From Lentisphaerota bacterium (GTDB lineage: Bacteria > Verrucomicrobiota > Lentisphaeria > Victivallales > Victivallaceae): a stretch of DNA of 37,661 nucleotides. The position numbers were made by a program, and so were the translations under genes. Shown piece after piece: positions 32,651 through 37,661 of the stretch; within the stretch, counting starts at the first letter, position 1, and each line of letters begins with the position of its first letter. The notes under the pieces are model-generated. The model ran no database searches. It worked only from the letters and a program-made list of their open reading frames with translations, and was not told the DNA's origin. Where the stretch lies: contig SUWF01000029.1 of assembly GCA_015061575.1 (NCBI GenBank), forward strand, positions 1-37,661, given 5' to 3'.

Positions 32651-33265
32651 ATGAAATTGAAAACGGCTTTATTGCTTGTAATGTTATCTCCGGCGGCCTT
32701 TGCTGCCGGATTTGATGAAAAATTTGCCGGTGACGACCTTGCCGTGCAAAGCTGGATGCAGACGATCGTTGACCGCTGCAAAGGAGTAGCCTACCAAAAA
32801 CCGTTGAACGGCAAACTGGTGCTGTCCGGATTGATGGAACCCCAACCGGGAGCCAGTGCCGTGCTGGAGCGCGATGCCTGTTACACGACCGGGGATTTTC
32901 ACTGGATAGTGGACTTGGAACTGGATTTCAGTAAAAATACTCAAGGTGCCTACAGCTGGAATATTATGAGCGATAATGGCGAAGTCCAGCTGGGCGTGGC
33001 TTTGCAGAAAAATAAGTCCGGCAGCTGGGAAATCAAAGGTTTGCGGGGGCATACTTGCAAGTCTTTGAGCGAAAAAATCATCAGGCTGGAAAAAAATCCC
33101 TGCAAGCTGGAGATCATCCGGCGCAAGACCGGTTATCAGCTTTTGTGCAATGGTCAGCTCTTTTTCTCTGCCGACGGCGACACTGCCGCTTTGGCCAGTA
33201 TCCGGTTGACGGTCAGCGGCAATGCCGGAAAAGCAGTTAAAAGTATGCAGCTGAAAAAACTTTGA
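32651..33265 (+). CDS. Small secreted lectin-like beta-sandwich protein
   Basis: The 204-residue product has a signal peptide (MKLKTALLLVMLSPAAFAAG). The mature part resembles the C-terminal domain of the 1042-residue hydrolase: FDEKFAGDDLAVQSWMQTIVDRCKGVAYQ here against FVDTFKNLKAWSQDYRKDCEGLNYQ there, and both end in a strand pair after an 'F(x)G(x)DTA/S' turn. A concanavalin/laminin-G-like carbohydrate-binding role is inferred. The ATG at 32651 is preferred over a GTG at 32639, because AAAGGT lies 10 bases upstream and the signal peptide then starts properly. It follows the truncated hydrolase by 14 bases. Confidence 0.75.
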   Translation: MKLKTALLLVMLSPAAFAAGFDEKFAGDDLAVQSWMQTIVDRCKGVAYQKPLNGKLVLSGLMEPQPGASAVLERDACYTTGDFHWIVDLELDFSKNTQGAYSWNIMSDNGEVQLGVALQKNKSGSWEIKGLRGHTCKSLSEKIIRLEKNPCKLEIIRRKTGYQLLCNGQLFFSADGDTAALASIRLTVSGNAGKAVKSMQLKKL

Positions 33266-33284
33266 AAAAAATATGCTTGCAGAC

Positions 33285-33313
33285 TTGTAAATTCAGGGTT
33301 GGGATACTATAAT
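33285..33313 (+). promoter_or_regulatory. Predicted promoter of the GntR/LacI-hybrid regulator
   Basis: TTGTAA (33285-33290) and TATAAT (33308-33313) are 17 bases apart, with a perfect -10 box. The expected start near 33320 falls inside the inverted repeat described at 33311-33334. Confidence 0.75.
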
Positions 33314-33334
33314 ATATCTTGTTAAACATATATT
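33311..33334. promoter_or_regulatory. Inverted repeat operator candidate (autoregulation)
   Basis: AATATAT (33311-33317) and ATATATT (33328-33334) form perfect inverted arms around CTTGTTAAAC. The site overlaps the -10 box and the transcription start of the regulator gene, a classic autorepression layout. The central bases recur upstream of the oxidoreductase and the large hydrolase genes. Confidence 0.5.
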
Positions 33335-33353
33335 ATAAAAGCATGGTGAAGAT

Positions 33354-34397
33354 ATGGCAATATTGCAAAACGAAGTGGCAAAGTATTTGCTCGGTTTGAT
33401 TGAACAAGGCAATCACTCAGACGAGTTGCCCAGCCAGAATGAGTTGCGCAGACTTTTTAATTGCAGTACTGTGACAGTGCGCAAGGCGATCGAAAAATTG
33501 GAAGAACGCGGTCTGGTTTACCGTATACAGGGCAAAGGGTGTTTTATCCGGCGTCCGGATCAGACGCCGGCGATGACCCGGATCTTCCTGATCATGCCGC
33601 AGGGCAGCGATGTAAAAAGTGAGTTTGTATCAAGCTTGCTCAATGCTTCGCGCAAGTACTCTTATCACACCATATTTTTTTGCTACGACGGCAACGAAGA
33701 TTTGCTTTTTTATGAACTTGACAGGGTATCTCCGCAGGTGGTTATCTGGCTGGCGCCCAGCATGTATCAGCACGGAAAAACGCTGGCCAGACTGCTTTCC
33801 ACGCCGCGGCATGTGATTTTGTTCAATCGGGAATACGAACACAATTCGGTAAGTTTTGTTTCCGGAGATTTTGTCGGAGACGGCTTTGATATGGGCGAAA
33901 CTCTGGCTGCGCATGGCGTGCGCAATGTGCTTTATTTGAGCTTGAATATGCAGTTTATGTTTTCGCAGCGGCGGTATGAAGGGCTGGCAGCGGCGATCAG
34001 GAAAAACAACGGATCGATTGATATACTTGACGCCAGGAGCATTATGGCTGAAGATAATAGTAAAACACACCCCGGTTCATATCATGAGGAGTTGGAAAAG
34101 GCTGCACGCAATATGCTGCAGGGCAAGAAGTATGACGCCATTGTCGGTGCGCAGGGCGAATTGTGGCAGTTGATGGCAAAGCTGGCCACCGAACATTATG
34201 ATGAAAATAATCAGCTCTTTCTGGCCACGTTCAATACTATGCCCGGCATGGAAAATATCAAATTCCCGCTGATCGCCATGGATCAGCCTATTGCCATGAT
34301 GGCCGATGAAGCAATCAAGCTGGTGAGCCGTCTGCGCAATGGCGGCGCTCCGGAACAGCTGCGTTACAAATCCAATATGTTTTTATACCGTCTGTAA
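33354..34397 (+). CDS. GntR-type HTH / LacI-type sensor hybrid transcriptional regulator
   Basis: The 347-residue product has an N-terminal winged helix of GntR type (LPSQNELRRLFNCSTVTVRKAIEKLEERGLVYRIQGKGCFIRR, about 25-67). A periplasmic-binding-protein-like sugar sensor follows (about 75-347), with RIFLIMPQGS, ILFNREYEHNSVSFVSGDFVGDGFDMGETL and a late block containing NIKFPLIAMDQPIAMMADEAIKLV. This is the AraR-like arrangement; the AraR family senses L-arabinose in Bacillus. A GGTGAAG ribosome binding site precedes the ATG. Its neighbours include a GH127-like enzyme, so an arabinose-type inducer is plausible but unproven. Confidence 0.88.
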   Translation: MAILQNEVAKYLLGLIEQGNHSDELPSQNELRRLFNCSTVTVRKAIEKLEERGLVYRIQGKGCFIRRPDQTPAMTRIFLIMPQGSDVKSEFVSSLLNASRKYSYHTIFFCYDGNEDLLFYELDRVSPQVVIWLAPSMYQHGKTLARLLSTPRHVILFNREYEHNSVSFVSGDFVGDGFDMGETLAAHGVRNVLYLSLNMQFMFSQRRYEGLAAAIRKNNGSIDILDARSIMAEDNSKTHPGSYHEELEKAARNMLQGKKYDAIVGAQGELWQLMAKLATEHYDENNQLFLATFNTMPGMENIKFPLIAMDQPIAMMADEAIKLVSRLRNGGAPEQLRYKSNMFLYRL

Positions 34398-34475
34398 TAC
34401 TGCAGAAAGCAGCCGGTAAAGCAGAACTTAACTGGAGGAATTTAGAGCAGAAATTGCGCATTTTTGCTGTTTTTT

Positions 34476-34516
34476 GCGAAAAAATGCGAAGAAATCTTCA
34501 TTTTTGCGCACTTTTT
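34476..34516 (+). terminator. Probable terminator of the regulator gene
   Basis: GCGAAAAAATGCGAAG (34476-34491) pairs with CTTCATTTTTGCGC (34496-34509) around AAAT, with one mismatch and a two-base bulge. ACTTTTT follows. The surrounding 60 bases repeat short TTTTTGCG blocks, so the fold has alternatives. Confidence 0.5.
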
Positions 34517-34518
34517 AG

Positions 34519-34547
34519 TTGCAAGGCGGCCAATCTGGTTGTATCTT
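34519..34547 (+). promoter_or_regulatory. Predicted promoter of the lpd gene
   Basis: TTGCAA (34519-34524) and TATCTT (34542-34547) are 17 bases apart. The start codon is about 54 bases beyond the -10 box. Confidence 0.6.
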
Positions 34548-34600
34548 ATACAGTCAACTTATAACATTAAATCCTTAGATATAGAGGAAGGAAATTTATT

Positions 34601-36001
34601 ATGGCGATGGAAAAATTCGATGTGTGCGTCATCGGTGCCGGCCCCGGCGGTTATGTTGCTGCGATCAAGGCCGGTCAAAAAGGACTTAAAACTGCTCTGG
34701 TCGAAAAAGGTGATTTTGGCGGTACTTGTTTGAATATCGGCTGTATTCCCACCAAAACTTTGATCGCCAGTGCGGAAGTTCTGCACAGCGCCCGTCATGC
34801 GGCGGATTTTGGTGTGGAAATTTCCGGAGAAATCAAGCCCAACTGGAGCAAGATGCTTAAGCGCAAAGAAGATGTGCTCGATAAACTGCGCGGCGGTATC
34901 GCCGGTCTGCTCAAAGCCGCCGGAGTTACTGTTTTCAAGGGTGCGGCCAGCTTTATGAACCGTCAGAGCGTCATGGTTGCTGATGGCGAAAACGCCGGAG
35001 CCACTATTCAGGCCAAGAATTTTATCATTGCAGTGGGTTCCACTTCGCTGGTGCCGGGATTTATTCCGCAGAGCCCCCGGATCATTACTTCCACTGAGCT
35101 GTTGAGCATTCCCAAGGTGCCCAAGAGTCTGTTGGTGCTGGGCGGCGGGGTCATCGGCTGCGAATTTGCCTGTCTGTTTGCTGAAATGGGTACAGAAGTA
35201 ACGGTTGTGGAAATGCTGCCGTCGATTCTGCCGCCTATCGACCGGGAACTGGGCAAGACCCTTTCCAAACTTATGGAAGCCAAAGGCATCAAGATCATGA
35301 CCGGCGCTCCGCTCGGCGATATCAAAGCCACAGCCAAGGGCGTGACTGGTATGGTTGGCGATGTCAAGGTTTCTGCTGAATATCTGCTGGTATCCATTGG
35401 CCGTAAATCGGTGGCCGGAGCCCTTAATCTGGGTGCCGCCGGTGTGCAGACCAACGAACGCGGCTGGATCCCGGTCAACGATTATGCGCAGACCAATATT
35501 CCGAATATTTACGCCATCGGCGATGCTACCGGCAAAGGTATGCTGGCGCACTGGGCAAGTGCTCAGGCGGTGGCCGCAGTCGAAACGATTGCCGGTAATC
35601 GTACCGCCTTGGCGGCCGATCAGATCCCCGGTGCGATTTTCACCACTCCGGAAATCGGTTCGCTCGGTGCCAGCGAAGAACAGCTCAAGGAAAAGGGCGT
35701 GGAATACAAAGTCGGCAAGTTCCCGTTTGCAGCTCTGGGCAAAGCCATGGCCATCAACGAAACCGATGGTTTTGTCAAGATTCTGGCCGACGCCAAGACC
35801 GACGCCGTGCTGGGCGTTCATATCATCGGTCCGCACGCAACGGATTTGATTGCCGAAGCTGCTCCGGTCATGAAACTGGAATGTACCGCTAAGGAATTGG
35901 GTAAGGCCATCCACGCTCACCCGACCATCGGCGAAGCGATCATGGAAGCCGCCCACGCTGTACACGGCGAAAGCGCCCATATCCCCACCCGCCGCCGCTG
36001 A
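34601..36001 (+). CDS. lpd: Dihydrolipoyl dehydrogenase (E3)
   Basis: This flavoenzyme reoxidises dihydrolipoamide with NAD+ in 2-oxoacid dehydrogenase and glycine cleavage complexes. The 466-residue product has the FAD-binding GAGPGGYVAAIKA (about 11-23), the redox disulfide GGTCLNIGCIPTK (about 40-52), the NAD-binding GGGVIGCEFACLFAEMG, the second FAD motif IYAIGDATGKGMLAH, and the C-terminal interface with HPTIGE, whose His-Glu pair is the catalytic base. GAAGGA precedes the ATG. No E1 or E2 genes are adjacent; it is followed by an ABM-domain protein after 12 bases. Confidence 0.96.
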   Translation: MAMEKFDVCVIGAGPGGYVAAIKAGQKGLKTALVEKGDFGGTCLNIGCIPTKTLIASAEVLHSARHAADFGVEISGEIKPNWSKMLKRKEDVLDKLRGGIAGLLKAAGVTVFKGAASFMNRQSVMVADGENAGATIQAKNFIIAVGSTSLVPGFIPQSPRIITSTELLSIPKVPKSLLVLGGGVIGCEFACLFAEMGTEVTVVEMLPSILPPIDRELGKTLSKLMEAKGIKIMTGAPLGDIKATAKGVTGMVGDVKVSAEYLLVSIGRKSVAGALNLGAAGVQTNERGWIPVNDYAQTNIPNIYAIGDATGKGMLAHWASAQAVAAVETIAGNRTALAADQIPGAIFTTPEIGSLGASEEQLKEKGVEYKVGKFPFAALGKAMAINETDGFVKILADAKTDAVLGVHIIGPHATDLIAEAAPVMKLECTAKELGKAIHAHPTIGEAIMEAAHAVHGESAHIPTRRR

Positions 36002-36013
36002 GGAGAGCAAGTA

Positions 36014-36316
36014 ATGAAGGACGAAATTACGATCATCGTGCCGATTTATTTCAAGGCCGAATGTGCGGCTGTCGGCCGGGAACGGCTGCTGGCGCTGGCG
36101 GCGTCAACTCATAAGGAAGCGGGCAATATCATGTACCGCATCCATGAAGTTCCCGGCAAAGCTGAGCAGTTTATGATCTACGAAAAATGGCAGGATCAGG
36201 CGGCATTGGATCACCACATGGCGCAAAAGTATCTGCTGGATTTTCTGGCCGACGAAGATAAGCTCTTTGCCGGCGAGGTCAAAGGCACGATATGTTCGGA
36301 AATTGACGTTGACTGA
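36014..36316 (+). CDS. Antibiotic biosynthesis monooxygenase (ABM) domain protein
   Basis: ABM proteins are small dimeric ferredoxin-like folds; some, such as E. coli YgiN, act on quinones, others degrade haem, and many have unknown roles. The 100-residue product has the pattern TIIVPIYFKAECAAVGRERL, a middle MYRIHEVPGKAEQFMIYEKWQDQAALDHHM (the E-x-W and H-x-x-x-H-like ending typical of the family), and a short C-terminal strand. GGAGAG lies about 7 bases upstream. It is very probably co-transcribed with lpd. The reaction is not predictable from sequence. Confidence 0.87.
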   Translation: MKDEITIIVPIYFKAECAAVGRERLLALAASTHKEAGNIMYRIHEVPGKAEQFMIYEKWQDQAALDHHMAQKYLLDFLADEDKLFAGEVKGTICSEIDVD

Positions 36317-36366
36317 TTTTTGAGGCAAATTCAAATTCCTCAGGAAGTGTCAGCGGCATAACCTGC

Positions 36367-36408
36367 GTCCGGCAAAAGCAGTGTTTACGGCTGAGGCCTT
36401 TGCCGGAC
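36367..36408 (+). terminator. Probable terminator of the lpd operon
   Basis: GTCCGGCAAA (36367-36376) pairs perfectly with TTTGCCGGAC (36399-36408) around a 22-base loop. The following TGTGGTTTTGATT is only moderately T-rich, so termination efficiency is uncertain. Confidence 0.5.
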
Positions 36409-36457
36409 TGTGGTTTTGATTCTTGTCTTTGTTTTGGATGATTTTTTAAATTACCTC

Positions 36458-36485
36458 TTGTTTTTACAAAAAAACGGATTATATT
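36458..36485 (+). promoter_or_regulatory. Predicted promoter of the LarA-like gene
   Basis: TTGTTT (36458-36463) and TATATT (36480-36485) are 16 bases apart. The predicted start near 36492 lies within the left arm of the hairpin at 36486-36522. Confidence 0.45.
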
Positions 36486-36522
36486 AACCGGGAGCGTTCT
36501 TTTTTTGAGAGCGTTTCCGGTT
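36486..36522 (+). promoter_or_regulatory. Long leader hairpin before the LarA-like gene
   Basis: AACCGGGAGCGTTCT (36486-36500) pairs with AGAGCGTTTCCGGTT (36508-36522), with several G-U wobbles and a T-rich loop. TT follows the TT that closes the stem. It could be a terminator for incoming transcripts or, if the predicted promoter is right, a 5'-end structure protecting the mRNA. Confidence 0.45.
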
Positions 36523-36564
36523 TTACATTGTAAATCATCAACCTGTAACCAGAGGTATACATTT

Positions 36565-37661
36565 ATGGCTATTCTTACTGCCCGCGGCGGCAACGGTACT
36601 CCGGTGTCGGAAGCTGAAGTCAAATCCATGCTCGTTGAATTGCTCGGCAAGATCGACAAGCCCATGAAAAAGGTGCTGCTGCTCCCTCCGGATCACACCC
36701 GTTTGAACTCCTTTGCCGGCCCGATCACGGCTATGTTGTATGAAATGCTTACGGCCAAAGGGGCAACAGTGGACGTTATGCCTGCGCTGGGTACGCACGC
36801 AGCGATGACCGAAGCTGAACTTAAAATGATGTTTGGCGACGCTATCCCCATGAGCGCATTCAAAGTCCACGATTGGCGCAACGATGTGGTCGAAGTCGGT
36901 ACGGTTTCCGGCGAATTGATCAAAGAGTGGAGCGAAGGCAAATTGGATTATGATGTCAAAGCCATGGTCAACAAGATCGTGTTTGACGGCTATGATCTGA
37001 TCTTTTCGCCCGGCCAGGTGGTGCCGCATGAAGTGGTGGGTATGGCCAACTACACCAAAAATATCATGGTCGGTATCGGCGGCAGCGATATGATCAACAA
37101 GTCCCACTTTGTCGGGGCCTCCTGCAATATGGAAAAGATCATGGGCCAGGCGGATTCGCCGGTGCGCAAGCTGTTCAACTACGCAGTCAATACCTTCCTT
37201 GCGGAACTGCCCATTTGCTACATTCAGACTGTCCGCAGCCGGGGTGCTGACGGCGCCATGCAGACCGATTGCATCTACGCCAGCTTTGACGACAGTGCCT
37301 ACCTGGCTGCAGTAAAAGTAGCGCAGGAAACCAACCTGACTCTGTTGGATAAACCGCTCAAGAAGGTGGTGGTCTGGCTGGATCCGGATGAATTCAAAAG
37401 CACCTGGTTGGGCAATAAGTCCGTGTATCGCACCCGGATGGCCATCGATGACGACGGCGATCTGATCGTGCTGGCTCCTGCGCTCAAGGAATTCGGCGAA
37501 GATAAGGAAATCGACCGTCTGCTCCGCAAATATGGTTATCACGGCACGCCCGCCACGCTCGAAGCGGTCAAAAACAACGAGGATCTGCGTAACAATCTCG
37601 GTGCTGCTGCCCACATGATCCACGGTTCCAGCGAAGGCCGGTTCCGCATCACCTACTGCCC
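36565..37661 (+). CDS. LarA-family (nickel-pincer) racemase/epimerase homologue, 3' end outside window
   Basis: LarA racemises lactate with a nickel-pincer nucleotide tethered to a lysine; homologues act on other 2-hydroxyacids. At least 365 residues are present and the frame runs off the window. PPDHTR (41-46) and LGTHAAM (H78) fit the N-terminal domain. VVPHEVVGMANYTK gives H155 and K165, and NKSH gives H181. The spacing of ten and sixteen residues equals that of His174, Lys184 and His200 of Lactobacillus LarA. AGAGGT lies 8 bases before the ATG. The substrate is unknown; a sugar acid would fit the neighbourhood. larB, larC and larE are not in the window. Confidence 0.85.
   Translation, partial: MAILTARGGNGTPVSEAEVKSMLVELLGKIDKPMKKVLLLPPDHTRLNSFAGPITAMLYEMLTAKGATVDVMPALGTHAAMTEAELKMMFGDAIPMSAFKVHDWRNDVVEVGTVSGELIKEWSEGKLDYDVKAMVNKIVFDGYDLIFSPGQVVPHEVVGMANYTKNIMVGIGGSDMINKSHFVGASCNMEKIMGQADSPVRKLFNYAVNTFLAELPICYIQTVRSRGADGAMQTDCIYASFDDSAYLAAVKVAQETNLTLLDKPLKKVVVWLDPDEFKSTWLGNKSVYRTRMAIDDDGDLIVLAPALKEFGEDKEIDRLLRKYGYHGTPATLEAVKNNEDLRNNLGAAAHMIHGSSEGRFRITYC

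Noticed and set aside
34559-36010. 483-codon open frame on the minus strand opposite lpd
   Set aside because: The plus strand has all flavoenzyme motifs; the reverse frame is a composition shadow.
36538-37623. 361-codon open frame on the minus strand at the right edge
   Set aside because: The plus-strand LarA homologue, open through the edge, explains the region; the reverse frame shows no family motif.
1-37661. CRISPR arrays, tRNA or rRNA genes, insertion sequences, attachment sites
   Set aside because: No regularly spaced repeats, cloverleaf-like segments, transposase genes or paired terminal repeats were recognised by reading; a covariance-model scan was not possible.

Overview
The window looks like a chromosomal segment of a carbohydrate-degrading bacterium of the PVC group, most likely Lentisphaerota (Victivallis-like). 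The main clues are prepilin-type proteins whose N-terminus runs [20 protein letters not shown]...SAARERAR, placed among glycoside hydrolase genes, and a ribosomal protein cluster without rpmD (L30). The taxon is an inference from gene content; no rRNA or tRNA gene was seen.

Layout. 1-7320 (+): the S10/spc ribosomal protein cluster from rplV to rplO, then secY. secY has a structured leader and a good promoter of its own, and ends at a strong terminator. 7393-14208: an AraC regulator (-) divergent from a (+) set of a secreted barrel hydrolase, a prepilin-like protein and a GH78 alpha-L-rhamnosidase. 14231-19846 (-): a small orphan protein, a barrel-only NagA-like deacetylase with its own promoter and terminator, and a cation/proton antiporter-proA-mtaB operon. 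19989-22706 (-): a large secreted repeat protein with a C-terminal LysM domain. 23047-25522 (-): a Gfo/Idh/MocA oxidoreductase with an enolase-superfamily enzyme. 25891-30590 (-): a compact GH127-like gene and a 1042-residue secreted multidomain hydrolase. 30764-33265: a prepilin gene (-) and a hydrolase gene (+) that are both cut off at their 5' ends at one shared point near 31472, followed by a small secreted beta-sandwich protein. 33354-34397 (+): a GntR/LacI-hybrid regulator. 34601-36316 (+): dihydrolipoyl dehydrogenase with an ABM-domain protein. 36565-end (+): a LarA-family nickel-pincer racemase/epimerase homologue, cut by the window edge.

How the genes fit together. The two accessory regions look like plant or host glycan modules. 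One has an AraC regulator beside a rhamnosidase. The other has a GntR/LacI regulator near an arabinofuranosidase-like enzyme, barrel hydrolases and a sugar-processing oxidoreductase/enolase pair. A shared TTGTTAAA element before the regulator, the oxidoreductase and the large hydrolase suggests a regulon. The best candidates for something new are the prepilin-hydrolase pairing, the doubly truncated junction at 31472, the competing hairpins before secY, and the common operator-like motif.
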